Shown here in pieces: positions 1 through 8,396 of a stretch of DNA of 64,000 nucleotides. Where the stretch lies: positions 212,225 through 276,224 of the forward strand of contig NZ_NIWU01000008.1 in assembly GCF_002236105.1 (NCBI RefSeq). Direction: 5' to 3'. The number at the start of each line of letters is the position of its first letter. The stretch's first letter is position 1. The stretch is from Pseudomonas umsongensis. GTDB taxonomy: Bacteria; Pseudomonadota; Gammaproteobacteria; Pseudomonadales; Pseudomonadaceae. The position numbers were made by a program, and so were the translations under genes. Below the pieces are notes generated by a model, which was not told where the DNA came from, did no database searches, and saw nothing but the letters and a program-made list of their open reading frames with translations.

Positions 1-596
1 AGCAAGTGGCCCGGTTGAGCCGCACGCCGATGGTGGCCTCGCACTCCGCCCCGCGCGCCCTGGTAGACATCCCGCGCAACCTCAGCGACCACGAAATGCA
101 GTTGATCAAGGACAGCGGCGGCGTGGTGCAGATCGTCGGCTTCCCGACCTACATCCGCCCACTGAGCCAGGCCACCCAGGACAAGCTCAACGCCCTGCGT
201 GCGCGTTTCGACCTGCAACCCCTGCAAGGCCTGGAGATGGCGTTGATGCCGGGCGACCCGATCATCACCGTGTGGTCGGAACAACGGTTCGGCGAATACG
301 CCAGCCAGCTCTACGCGATTGTCGACGAAGAACCCAAGGCCACCCTCAAGGACTACGGCGACGCGATTGACTACGCGGTGAAGAAAATCGGCATCGATCA
401 CGTCGGCATCAGTTCCGACTTCAACGATGGCGGCGGCCTGGACGGCTGGAAAGACGTCAGCGAGGCGCGCAACGTGACAGCCGAGCTGATCAGCCGCGGC
501 TACAGCGAAGCCGATATCTCCAAACTCTGGGGCGGCAATTTCCTGCGGGTCTGGGACCAGGTCGAAAAAGCCTCCCGGCCCGTCGCCAAAAACTGA
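1..596 (+). CDS. pvdM: PvdM, renal-dipeptidase-like periplasmic enzyme of pyoverdine maturation (C-terminal part)
   Basis: The reading frame is open from the left edge (in frame from base 3), so only about the last 197 residues of the protein are present. The GTG at base 6 is an internal codon, not a convincing start. The segment contains the C-terminal half of a membrane-dipeptidase (peptidase M19) fold, including a DHVGISSDFNDGG stretch near residue 130 of the visible part, typical of the metal-site end of this family. PvdM is known to act in the periplasm during oxidation of dihydropyoverdine, together with PvdP. Its stop codon overlaps a possible upstream ATG of pvdN (TGATG), so pvdM and pvdN are probably co-transcribed. 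The identity rests on fold plus order: pvdM-pvdN-pvdO is the conserved order in pseudomonads. Confidence 0.9.
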   Translation, partial: QVARLSRTPMVASHSAPRALVDIPRNLSDHEMQLIKDSGGVVQIVGFPTYIRPLSQATQDKLNALRARFDLQPLQGLEMALMPGDPIITVWSEQRFGEYASQLYAIVDEEPKATLKDYGDAIDYAVKKIGIDHVGISSDFNDGGGLDGWKDVSEARNVTAELISRGYSEADISKLWGGNFLRVWDQVEKASRPVAKN

Positions 597-625
597 TGCC
601 ACTTTTGCCAAGCGAACCCGAAGCC

Positions 626-1918
626 ATGACCAACCGTCGCTCCTTCCTCAAGCAGGCCGGCATTCTCGCCGCCGGCCTGCCCCTGGCTGCTTCCGTGTAC
701 CCGCCAGCCCTGGCCGGCGATCTACAACAGCAGCCACCGCCTTTGCCCAAGGGCAAATGGGCGCAGTTGCGCCAGCTGTTCAATCAGGACCCGAACTACC
801 TGCATTTCGCCAATTTCCTCATCACCTCGCACCCAACGCCGGTGCGCAACGCGATCGACATGCACCGCGCCAACATCGACCGCAACCCTGGCCGGGCCAT
901 GGACTGGGACCTGCAGGAAACCGAGAAACGCGAGCACAATGTGCGGGTATGGGCCGGACGCTACCTCAATGCCAAACCCGAGCAGATCGCGCTGACCGGC
1001 AGCACCACTGAAGGCCTGGCGATGATCTATGGCGGGATTCATGTAAGGCCGGATCAGGAAATCCTGGTCAGCGAACATGAACACTATTCCACGAATTACA
1101 CGCTGGAATTTCGTCAGCAACGCCAAGGCACGAACGTGCGCAAGCTCAAGCTGTTCGAGAGCAGCCGCGACATTTCCGTGGACGAAGTGCTGGGTTCGAT
1201 CGCCCAAGGCATCCGCCCACAAACCCGCGTGCTGGGCATGACCTGGGTGCAATCGGGCAGCGGTGTGAAACTGCCGATCGGCGAAATCGGCAAGCTGGTC
1301 GAAGAGCACAACCGCAAGCGCGACGAAAAGGACCGCATCCTGTATGTGGTCGACGGCGTGCACGGCTTTGGCGTCGAGGACCTCGACTTTCCCGACATGC
1401 ACTGCGACTTCTTTATCGCCGGTACGCACAAATGGATGTTCGGCCCCCGTGGCACCGGGATCATTTGTGCCCGCTCCGCCGAGGTCCGGGACGTCACGCC
1501 GATCATTCCGACCTTCAGCGAATCCACCGATTTCGCGACCATCATGACCCCCGGCGGCTATCACAGTTTCGAACATCGCTGGGCCGTGGACGAAGCGTTC
1601 AAGCTGCACCTGGATTTGGGCAAGGCCGAGGTCCAGGCGCGCATTCATGAACTCAACAGCTATGCCAAGGATCGCCTGCTGGAACAGCCGCGGATCGAAC
1701 TGGTCACGCCAAGGAGCCCGCAACTGTCCGCCGGTTTCACCTTCTTCCGGATCAAGGACCAGGACTGCGAAAAGGTCGCCAGCGGGCTGATGCAGAACCG
1801 CGTGGTCTGCGACTCGGTGGACCGTGACGCTGGCCCGGTGATCCGCATCGCTCCCGGCCTGCTCAACAGTGAACACGAAATCGACCGGTTCACGGCCCTA
1901 CTGAACAAAACCGCCTGA
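626..1918 (+). CDS. pvdN: PvdN, PLP-dependent enzyme modifying the pyoverdine glutamate side chain
   Basis: A 430-residue fold-type I (aminotransferase class V-like) PLP enzyme. The N-terminus reads MTNRRSFLKQAG, a twin-arginine (Tat) signal followed by a hydrophobic stretch ending in an A-x-A-like site, so the enzyme is exported folded to the periplasm. An in-frame ATG at 596 would add ten residues; I chose 626 because the Tat motif then sits at the very N-terminus as in PvdN homologues. The probable PLP lysine is in the FFIAGTHKW motif (Lys269 from this start). In P. fluorescens PvdN converts the chromophore-linked glutamate to succinamide. It follows pvdM directly and is separated from pvdO by a REPIN. 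Confidence 0.93.
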   Translation: MTNRRSFLKQAGILAAGLPLAASVYPPALAGDLQQQPPPLPKGKWAQLRQLFNQDPNYLHFANFLITSHPTPVRNAIDMHRANIDRNPGRAMDWDLQETEKREHNVRVWAGRYLNAKPEQIALTGSTTEGLAMIYGGIHVRPDQEILVSEHEHYSTNYTLEFRQQRQGTNVRKLKLFESSRDISVDEVLGSIAQGIRPQTRVLGMTWVQSGSGVKLPIGEIGKLVEEHNRKRDEKDRILYVVDGVHGFGVEDLDFPDMHCDFFIAGTHKWMFGPRGTGIICARSAEVRDVTPIIPTFSESTDFATIMTPGGYHSFEHRWAVDEAFKLHLDLGKAEVQARIHELNSYAKDRLLEQPRIELVTPRSPQLSAGFTFFRIKDQDCEKVASGLMQNRVVCDSVDRDAGPVIRIAPGLLNSEHEIDRFTALLNKTA

Positions 1919-1930
1919 AACCACCATTCA

Positions 1931-2032
1931 CTGTAGGAGCGAGCATGCTCGCGATGGTCGCCAGAACACTGCGGATATTCAGACACCCCGCGTTATCGTT
2001 GACGTCCATCGCGAGCATGCTCGCTCCTACAG
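1931..2032. repeat. REPIN (two inverted REP palindromes)
   Basis: The sequence starts CTGTAGGAGCGAGCATGCTC and ends with its inverted copy GAGCATGCTCGCTCCTACAG, with about 50 bases between. This is the GAGCATGCTC class of Pseudomonas REP doublet. It fills most of the pvdN-pvdO gap and may partly insulate the two genes. Confidence 0.85.
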
Positions 2033-2060
2033 GGTTCGCTCTTCTTTATCGAGATAGAAA

Positions 2061-2924
2061 ATGACCCGTCACATGTTAGCCCTCGCCCTAACCGCCCTCA
2101 TCGCCGGCCTGCTCCCCTGCGCCGCACAGGCCGCCACCCCACCGCCAGCGGGCAAGGTATTCAAGGACTGCAAGAACTGCCCGGAAATGGTCGTGCTGCC
2201 CGCCGGCACCTTCACCATGGGCACCCCGGATGACGAAGTCGGCCGCGAGCCCGATGAGGGTCCGATGCATGAGGTGACCTTCGCCAACCCCTTCGCCATG
2301 AGCCGCTTCCAGATCACCGCCGGTGAATGGGACAGCTATATCAAGGAAAGCGGCGTGACCATCGCCAACGGCGATACCCGGCCAGGTCGCGAGTGCATCG
2401 CCAGCAAGCCGCGCTACCCGCAGGGCCCGCGTCAGCCGGCGGTGTGCATGAACTTCGACGACGTGAAGAACTACGTCGCCTGGCTGTCGAAGAAAACCGG
2501 ACAGCGATACAGCATGGTCAGCGAGGCCCAGCGTGAATACGCCGCACGCGGCGGCACCCAAGGCCCGTTCCCCTTTCCGTTCGATGAAGGCAAGGGATAC
2601 AGCATCGCCAAACACGCCAACACCTACGGCCCGGCGGACGGCTACAGCTACAGCTCGCCGGTGGGCAGCTACCCACCGAACGCCTTCGGTATGTACGACA
2701 TGCACGGCAACGTCTATGAGTGGGTCGAAGATTGCGAACACCCGAACTACGTCGACGCCCCCACCGATGGCAGCGCCTGGCTGGAACCCAACTGCGAAGC
2801 CGTGCGCATCCGCGGCAACGACTGGGGGGAAGCCCCGGTGTTCTCCCGCTCCGGAAACCGCAACAGCCAATACCCTCAGGAACGCGGGGACTGGATAGGC
2901 TTTCGTGTAGTGCGCAATCTCTGA
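2061..2924 (+). CDS. pvdO: PvdO, formylglycine-generating-enzyme-like protein of pyoverdine maturation
   Basis: A 287-residue protein with a Sec signal peptide (hydrophobic residues 5-22, cleavage near AQA-A) followed by an FGE-sulfatase domain. The domain starts at the VVLPAGTFTMGTP motif and ends with a GFRVVRNL-type C-terminus, as in the SUMF1/FGE family. PvdO is a periplasmic enzyme known to be needed for the last oxidation step that forms the pyoverdine chromophore. It lies 142 bp after pvdN on the same strand. No other Fe-box or PvdS-type promoter was seen directly upstream, so it probably reads through from pvdMN. Family membership is clear; the precise reaction is taken from the literature on PvdO. 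Confidence 0.92.
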   Translation: MTRHMLALALTALIAGLLPCAAQAATPPPAGKVFKDCKNCPEMVVLPAGTFTMGTPDDEVGREPDEGPMHEVTFANPFAMSRFQITAGEWDSYIKESGVTIANGDTRPGRECIASKPRYPQGPRQPAVCMNFDDVKNYVAWLSKKTGQRYSMVSEAQREYAARGGTQGPFPFPFDEGKGYSIAKHANTYGPADGYSYSSPVGSYPPNAFGMYDMHGNVYEWVEDCEHPNYVDAPTDGSAWLEPNCEAVRIRGNDWGEAPVFSRSGNRNSQYPQERGDWIGFRVVRNL

Positions 2925-2942
2925 CCCCCCCCCTACCATCCA

Positions 2943-3031
2943 CTGTAGGAGCTGCCGCAGGCTGCGATCTTTTGACTTTGATTTTTTTAAAAACAAGATC
3001 AAAAGATCGCAGCCTGCGGCAGCTCCTACAG
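2943..3031. repeat. REPIN (GCTGCCGCAGGCTGCGATC class)
   Basis: Two inverted arms, TGTAGGAGCTGCCGCAGGCT... and its complement, are separated by a short AT-rich loop. Together they form a long hairpin between pvdO and pvdE. The same class recurs at 48421-48506. Confidence 0.85.
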
Positions 3032-3068
3032 GGATTTACGTGTAGTTCCCCGCCACCAGTCACCCCCT

Positions 3069-3093
3069 CTAAATTAACCCCTCGACCAGACGT
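3069..3093 (+). promoter_or_regulatory. PvdS-dependent (iron-starvation) promoter of pvdE
   Basis: CTAAAT, then 16 bases, then CGT. This matches the iron-starvation sigma factor PvdS consensus (TAAAT-N16-CGT) exactly in both elements and spacing. It lies 41 bp upstream of the pvdE ATG. That the box is active is inferred from the match. Confidence 0.8.
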
Positions 3094-3134
3094 TCTACTG
3101 GGTATCTGCCTTCCGACCCAAGGAACCGTCTTCC

Positions 3135-4784
3135 ATGACCCAGCCTACCCGAGGCGCCATCGGCGAATTGTTCGCCCTGCTCAAGCCCTTTCGACTCATC
3201 GTCGTCGCGTCCATATTCCTGGGCATGGTCGGCGGCCTGAGCGTCACGGTATTGCTGGCGACCATCAACAATGCCCTGCACTCGGACAGCGGCCTGACCC
3301 AGGGCGTGGTCGCGCTGTTCGCCGGCCTGTGCCTGCTGGCGCTGGCCAGTTCGATCTGCTCCGACATCGGCACCAACTATGTCGGCCAGCACATCATCGC
3401 CAAGCTGCGCAAACAGCTGGGCGAGAAGGTGCTGTCGGCGCCGATCGAACAGATCGAGCGCTATCGCAGCCATCGCCTGATCCCGGTGCTGACCCACGAC
3501 GTCGACACCATCAGCGACTTCGCCTTCGCCTTCGCGCCGCTGGCGATTTCCCTGACCGTGACCCTGGGATGCATGGGCTACCTGGCGATCCTGTCGTGGC
3601 CGATGTTCCTGATCATGGTGGCCGCGATCCTGATCGGCAGCGCGATCCAGGCCTACGCCCAGAGCAAGGGTGTGCAAGGCTTCATGGCCGCCCGCGACGC
3701 TGAAGACGAGCTGCAAAAGCACTACAACGCCATTGCCGAAGGCGCCAAGGAACTGCGCATCCACCGCCCTCGCCGCCAGCGCATGTTCAGCTCGGGCATC
3801 AAGGGCACCGCCGAATTCATCTGCAACACCCAGGTGCGTTCGATCAACACCTTCGTCATCGCCAAGACTTTCGGCTCGATGCTGTTCTTTGTGGTCATCG
3901 GCCTGGCCCTGGCCCTGCAAGCGTTCTGGCCGAGCGCCGACAAGACCGTCATGAGCGGCTTCGTGCTGGTGCTGCTGTACATGAAAGGCCCGCTGGAGCA
4001 TTTGATCGGCACCCTGCCGATCGTCAGCCGTGCGCAGATTGCCTTTCGCCGCATCGCTGAACTTTCCGAACAGTTTTCCACCCCGGAACCTCACCTGCTG
4101 CTCAGCGACCAAGGCAAGGTCAAACAGGCCGTGCACGAACTGCAACTGACGGACGTGCGCTACGCCTTCCCGTCGGTCGAGGGTGCTGCGCCCTTCCAAT
4201 TGGGCCCGGTCAACCTGTCGATCAAGCAGGGCGACATCACCTTCATCGTCGGCGAGAACGGCTGTGGCAAGACCACCCTGATCAAATTGCTGCTAGGCCT
4301 GTACACGCCGCAACAGGGACAGATTCGTGTCAACAGCGAGGCCATCGACGCGCACAATCGCGATGACTATCGGCAATTGTTCACCACCATCTTTGCCGAC
4401 TATTACCTGTTTGACGACGTGGTCCAGGGCGATACGCAAATCCCCGAAGACGCCAACAAATACCTGCAGCGCCTAGAGATCGCGCACAAGGTCAGCGTCA
4501 AGGACGGCAACTTCACCACCACCGACCTGTCCACCGGCCAGCGCAAGCGCCTGGCGCTGGTCAATGCCTGGCTGGAAGAGCGGCCGGTGCTGGTGTTCGA
4601 CGAGTGGGCGGCCGACCAGGACCCGACCTTCCGACGGATTTTCTACACCGAGCTGCTGCCGGACCTCAAGCGCCTGGGCAAGACCATCATCGTGATCTCC
4701 CACGATGACCGTTATTTCGATGTAGCGGACCAACTGGTGCGCATGGAAAGCGGCCGGGTCGTCACCGAGCTGGTGCCTGCCTGA
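3135..4784 (+). CDS. pvdE: PvdE, ABC transporter exporting the pyoverdine precursor to the periplasm
   Basis: A 549-residue fused ABC exporter of the cyclic-peptide/SyrD type, with an N-terminal transmembrane domain (about residues 15-310, several hydrophobic helices) and a C-terminal nucleotide-binding domain. Visible motifs are Walker A GENGCGKTT (373-381), signature LSTGQ (465-469), Walker B VLVFDE (485-490) and an H-loop SHDD. PvdE moves the acylated ferribactin precursor across the inner membrane to the periplasmic enzymes PvdM, PvdN, PvdO and PvdP. The start at 3135 has an AAGGAA sequence upstream and a perfect PvdS promoter. fpvA follows on the same strand after 116 bp. Confidence 0.95.
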   Translation: MTQPTRGAIGELFALLKPFRLIVVASIFLGMVGGLSVTVLLATINNALHSDSGLTQGVVALFAGLCLLALASSICSDIGTNYVGQHIIAKLRKQLGEKVLSAPIEQIERYRSHRLIPVLTHDVDTISDFAFAFAPLAISLTVTLGCMGYLAILSWPMFLIMVAAILIGSAIQAYAQSKGVQGFMAARDAEDELQKHYNAIAEGAKELRIHRPRRQRMFSSGIKGTAEFICNTQVRSINTFVIAKTFGSMLFFVVIGLALALQAFWPSADKTVMSGFVLVLLYMKGPLEHLIGTLPIVSRAQIAFRRIAELSEQFSTPEPHLLLSDQGKVKQAVHELQLTDVRYAFPSVEGAAPFQLGPVNLSIKQGDITFIVGENGCGKTTLIKLLLGLYTPQQGQIRVNSEAIDAHNRDDYRQLFTTIFADYYLFDDVVQGDTQIPEDANKYLQRLEIAHKVSVKDGNFTTTDLSTGQRKRLALVNAWLEERPVLVFDEWAADQDPTFRRIFYTELLPDLKRLGKTIIVISHDDRYFDVADQLVRMESGRVVTELVPA

Positions 4785-4841
4785 ACCCCAATGACATTTC
4801 TTTCACATTTCTTTTCCGGTTTCGCAATCGCATCTCGTCTT

Positions 4842-4860
4842 AATAATCATTCCCATTAAT
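4842..4860 (+). promoter_or_regulatory. Fur-box-like operator upstream of fpvA
   Basis: AATAATCATTCCCATTAAT resembles the 19-bp Fur consensus (GATAATGATAATCATTATC) at about 12 positions and has the expected repeated NAT(A/T)AT hexamer character. It lies 40 bp before the fpvA ATG in an AT-rich stretch. No PvdS-type CTAAAT-N16-CGT pair was found in this gap. Confidence 0.45.
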
Positions 4861-4900
4861 AAAAAATCTGCACGACACTTTTCAGGAGCACAGGCAAGTA

Positions 4901-7369
4901 ATGCGATCTCTTCCACGCCGTACCCCTCTCGCGCTGGCCGTACAGCGCCCGTCACTGCACAAAACGCTGTTGACCAGCGTCCTGCTGACCGCCACGTTGC
5001 TGGGGAGCACGATGGCCAACGCAGCGCCTGTAAAAGTGAGTATTGCCGTGCAGCCGCTGTCCAGCGCGCTGACCCAACTGGGCATGCAGACCAATCTGCA
5101 AATCCTCTACAGCCCGGACCAGGTGGCCGGCATCAAGTCCCGCGCGGTGTCCGGCTCGCTGGAGCCTTCCGCAGCCCTGGCCGAGATGCTCAAGGGCACC
5201 GGCATTTCGTTCCAGATCAACGGCAACAGCGTGACGCTGGTGTCGGGTGGCTCGTCGAGCCTGCAACTGGGCGCTACCACCATTTCCGGCCAGGCCCTGG
5301 GCTTGACCACTGAAGACACCGGCTCCTACACCACGGGTGCGACTACTACCGCCACCAAGCTGCCGCTGACCCTTCGCGAAACGCCGCAGTCGGTGACCGT
5401 GGTGACCCGTCAGCAGATGGACGATCGCGGTGTGACGAGCGTCGCCGATGCGCTGCGCAACACCCCGGGTGTCACCGCCCAGAAGTACGACAGCGACCGT
5501 ACCGAATTTTCCGCCCGAGGCTTTGCCATCACCAACTTTCAATACGATGGCGTCAACATTCCCTACGACGGCGTGTACGGTGAAAACCCCAACAACAGCG
5601 ATGACGCTGCAAGCCTCGATCACATCGAAGTCATCAAGGGCGCGACCGGCCTGATGACTGGCGCCGGCGACCCGGCGGCCACCGTCAACCTGATCCGCAA
5701 GAAACCAACCAAGGAATTCAAGGCCTCGGTCAGCGCCACCGCCGGTTCCTGGGACAACTACCGTACCGAGGGCGACATCTCCGGCTCGCTGAACGATAGC
5801 GGCAGCGTGCGCGGCCGTTTCGTCGGTGCCTTGCAGGACAAAGATTCCTACATCGACCACTACAGCCAGAAGAAAGACCTGTACTACGGCATCCTCGAAG
5901 CCGACCTGACCGACGATACCCTGCTGACCCTGGGCGTCGACAAATCCAGCGCCACCCCTCGCGGCAGTTCCTGGACCGGTAACACGGTTTACTACGCCGA
6001 CGGCGGCAAGACCGACTTCTCCCGCGGTTTCAACCCGGGCGCCGACTGGAGCCGCCGCGACTTCGACAGCACCACCTACTTCGCGTCCCTCGAGCAAGCG
6101 CTGGCCAACGACTGGAAACTCAAGCTCAGCCTCGACCAGAAAACCACCGATCACGACACCCAACTGGCCTCGGCCAGCGGTGGCTACCCGAACCGCGACA
6201 CCGGCGAAGGCATGTTCTTTTACCAGGGGCACTGGGAAGGCCATCGCGTGCAGAACACCGCTGACGTGAACGTCTCCGGCCCTTTTACCCTGGGCGGTCG
6301 CGAGCATGAACTGGTGGCGGGTTTCATGACGTCCCACTCCCGTCAGACTGGCGCAACCTATGGTAGCCCCACCGACTCCGATGGACTGGTACCGGGCAAC
6401 ATCTTCGACTGGACAGGCCATATCGCGAAACCGGACTTCCCGAAAAACGGCAAGTACGAACGCACCCAAAGCCAGAACGGCGCTTACCTGGCCACGCGCC
6501 TGCGCCCGACCGACGACCTGTCGTTCATCCTTGGCGGTCGCGTAAGCACCTACAAGTACAACGAGGACTACACCTACTACCCCGGCGCCGGCCTGGCCGA
6601 CACCCACGCCAGCTACAAGGAACATGGCGTCGTCACGCCTTACGCCGGTGTGGTCTATGACCTGGACGATACCTACTCGGTCTACGCCAGCTACACCAGC
6701 ATCTACCAGCCACAGATCTACAAGGACGCCAGCGGCAAGACCCTGGAGCCGGTTGAAGGCGACAGCTACGAAACCGGCCTGAAAGCGGCCTATTTCGACG
6801 GCAAGCTGAATGCCAACCTGGCCTTCTTCCGCATCGAGCAGGACAACGTCGCCCAGTACGTCACCACCGACACCACCACCGGCCAGGACGTCTACAAACC
6901 CACCTCCGGCGCCACCACCAACGGCGTGGAACTGGAACTGGCCGGCGAACTGGCCCAGGACTGGAACGTATCGGCCGGCTACACCTATGCCCGTACCCGC
7001 GACAAGGATCACCAACGCATCTACGGTTTCCCGCTGGCCACCAGCAAACCGGAACACGTAGTACGCACCTTCACCACTTACCGCCTGCCCGGCGCATTGG
7101 ACCAGTTCACCGTCGGTGGTGGCGTCAGCTGGCAGAGTGCGTTTTACGGCCAGAGCTTCAGCCCTACCGATGGCAGCACTTCGCTCAAGCAAGGCGGCTA
7201 CACCCTCGTCGACCTGATGACCCGTTATCAATACGACGACCACCTGAGCTTTACCGTCAACGCCTACAACGTCTTCGACAAGCGCTACCTGACGGGCCTG
7301 GGCAACTTCGGCACCACCTTCTACGGAGAGCCGCGCAACATGCAGATCACCGCGAAGTACGACTTCTGA
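4901..7369 (+). CDS. fpvA: FpvA-type TonB-dependent ferripyoverdine receptor with signalling domain
   Basis: An 822-residue outer-membrane receptor. It has a signal peptide (about 1-43), then a secretin/TonB short N-terminal (STN) signalling domain at about 45-100. Next comes a plug domain from about 150 (LRETPQSVTVVTRQQM... at about 158) and a 22-strand barrel ending in the classic aromatic C-terminus (AKYDF). The STN domain marks it as a transducer that both imports ferripyoverdine and signals through an FpvR-like anti-sigma factor to PvdS/FpvI; those partners are outside the window. An AGGAG sequence lies upstream of the ATG and a Fur-like box further up. Placement between pvdE and the NRPS genes is the usual one for the cognate receptor of the locus. 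Confidence 0.93.
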   Translation: MRSLPRRTPLALAVQRPSLHKTLLTSVLLTATLLGSTMANAAPVKVSIAVQPLSSALTQLGMQTNLQILYSPDQVAGIKSRAVSGSLEPSAALAEMLKGTGISFQINGNSVTLVSGGSSSLQLGATTISGQALGLTTEDTGSYTTGATTTATKLPLTLRETPQSVTVVTRQQMDDRGVTSVADALRNTPGVTAQKYDSDRTEFSARGFAITNFQYDGVNIPYDGVYGENPNNSDDAASLDHIEVIKGATGLMTGAGDPAATVNLIRKKPTKEFKASVSATAGSWDNYRTEGDISGSLNDSGSVRGRFVGALQDKDSYIDHYSQKKDLYYGILEADLTDDTLLTLGVDKSSATPRGSSWTGNTVYYADGGKTDFSRGFNPGADWSRRDFDSTTYFASLEQALANDWKLKLSLDQKTTDHDTQLASASGGYPNRDTGEGMFFYQGHWEGHRVQNTADVNVSGPFTLGGREHELVAGFMTSHSRQTGATYGSPTDSDGLVPGNIFDWTGHIAKPDFPKNGKYERTQSQNGAYLATRLRPTDDLSFILGGRVSTYKYNEDYTYYPGAGLADTHASYKEHGVVTPYAGVVYDLDDTYSVYASYTSIYQPQIYKDASGKTLEPVEGDSYETGLKAAYFDGKLNANLAFFRIEQDNVAQYVTTDTTTGQDVYKPTSGATTNGVELELAGELAQDWNVSAGYTYARTRDKDHQRIYGFPLATSKPEHVVRTFTTYRLPGALDQFTVGGGVSWQSAFYGQSFSPTDGSTSLKQGGYTLVDLMTRYQYDDHLSFTVNAYNVFDKRYLTGLGNFGTTFYGEPRNMQITAKYDF

Positions 7370-7383
7370 GGCTGAGCTGAAAT

Positions 7384-7419
7384 AAAAAATGCCCGTATTG
7401 AGAGATGCGGGCATTTTTG
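7384..7419. terminator. Bidirectional Rho-independent terminator after fpvA
   Basis: AAAAATGCCCG and CGGGCATTTTT form a hairpin with A- and T-runs on both sides. It can end fpvA on + and the small DUF gene on -. Confidence 0.85.
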
Positions 7420-7470
7420 TATGTGCCGATATTTGCGGTGCATGTGATGCCGCCTTCGCCCCAACATTGA

Positions 7471-7809
7471 TTATTCAGGCGGATCGATCCGGTCCAACGC
7501 CCGGTTCACCGCCAACTCCCCCAACATGATCACCTGGGCAATCCCCAGCAACGAATGACGACCTGTCCCTTCCATATGATCCGCCAGATCCAACGCCATG
7601 ACATTGGCCGAAGCCAGAGACTCACAGGCATGAGCCAGCAGGGTTTCGACATCGAGCTCAGGGTTGACGATGAACATGCTGCAGAGCTTGCGTGGGGTGG
7701 ACTGGATGTCGGCGGCCGAGGGGATGCGGTCGTTGGGATTGTTTGGGTCGGAATTTTCTGACGAGGGTGTCGGATCGCGGTCCGGCCGATTCGGCGTTTC
7801 TCTGATCAT
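7471..7809 (-). CDS. Small Pseudomonas protein resembling the DUF3077/DUF6124 families
   Basis: A 112-residue protein. The first ~40 residues are polar and proline-rich. The rest (FIVNPELDVETLLAHACESL ... GIAQVIMLGELAVNRALD) is helical and resembles small proteins restricted to Pseudomonas (DUF3077/DUF6124 type, assigned from memory). Function is unknown. I chose the ATG at 7809 because an AGGAG lies ten bases upstream; the longer frame to 7839 would run through a strong hairpin. There is no signal peptide or membrane segment. The gene stands alone, convergent with fpvA, and its 5' side carries a structured leader (see 7832-8030). Confidence 0.75.
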   Translation of the reverse strand: MIRETPNRPDRDPTPSSENSDPNNPNDRIPSAADIQSTPRKLCSMFIVNPELDVETLLAHACESLASANVMALDLADHMEGTGRHSLLGIAQVIMLGELAVNRALDRIDPPE

Positions 7810-7831
7810 ATGCTGATTACTCCTGAATGGA

Positions 7832-8030
7832 GCCGCCAACTCTTCTCTACTAAAAGAAGGGTGGCGGCTGGACGCAGGTTAGTAGACCGGGGAGATCAGC
7901 ATTTACCGGCGCGCCGAAGCGCCCTGCGCCAGCCACCATCAAGTTCAGGGATGGGATACCTGATTGACAGAGCCTGTACACCTTACTGATAACACCACGG
8001 GCTACTAAACCCGATCACTGACAATCAGTG
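7832..8030 (-). promoter_or_regulatory. Candidate structured 5' leader (cis-regulatory RNA) of the DUF3077/6124-like gene
   Basis: Upstream of the small - strand gene are three local hairpins. One at 7832-7868 has outer stem GCCGCCA/TGGCGGC and inner stem CTTCT/AGAAG. One at 7908-7923 is GGCGC/GCGCC. One at 8016-8030 is CACTGA/TCAGTG. The + strand also has CTACTAA at 7847-7853 (in the loop of the first hairpin) and again at 8002-8008, and one exact complement TTAGTAG at 7879-7885. That middle segment can pair with either copy but not both. The first hairpin ends just before the ribosome binding site. These pairings are seen in the sequence; that they regulate anything is inference. Confidence 0.45.
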
Positions 8031-8396
8031 ACCCGAGCCAAGTTACCGAGCGACCCCAAGGCGCACAAGCCGGCGGATTCTGGAGTAACTGTAGGCAACG
8101 ACGCAAGGTGCTGTGGCTTTCTGGAAGTAACCTGTCTGGCAATTAAACGCGCTGCAAATTGCTCGAAAAAGCGCCGCAAATAGATGCCCAACAACCCTCG
8201 ACCCGAACGCTTGAACGCCGTCCGATTCCACCGCGCAACACCCCTCTCCAAACCCGGCACCATTCCTACAGATCCGGCGCACAACCATCTCGGATGCATC
8301 CTACGTGTGTAATGGAAAAATCCTATTTCGACCCTTGTCGGTTTCTTGAAAGCTATCGAGCTGCTGTTCGAATAATTCAAATACTCAAGGACTGAT
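8031..8396. other. Non-coding stretch upstream of the lipase gene
   Basis: About 370 bp in which I see no credible gene. Open frames here overlap each other in several frames, with no ribosome binding site or recognisable protein. The right end holds the lipase promoter region and an AAGGAC ribosome binding site before the ATG at 8397. Confidence 0.5.

Noticed and set aside
3069..4199. A 376-residue open frame antisense to pvdE
   Set aside because: Shadow of a clear ABC transporter; no motif or ribosome binding site.
4952..7414. An 820-residue open frame antisense to fpvA
   Set aside because: The + strand frame encodes a full TonB-dependent receptor; the antisense product is low-complexity Val/Gly/Ala-rich.
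8015..8395. Overlapping short frames between the DUF gene and the lipase
   Set aside because: No ribosome binding site, no recognisable protein and mutually overlapping on both strands.
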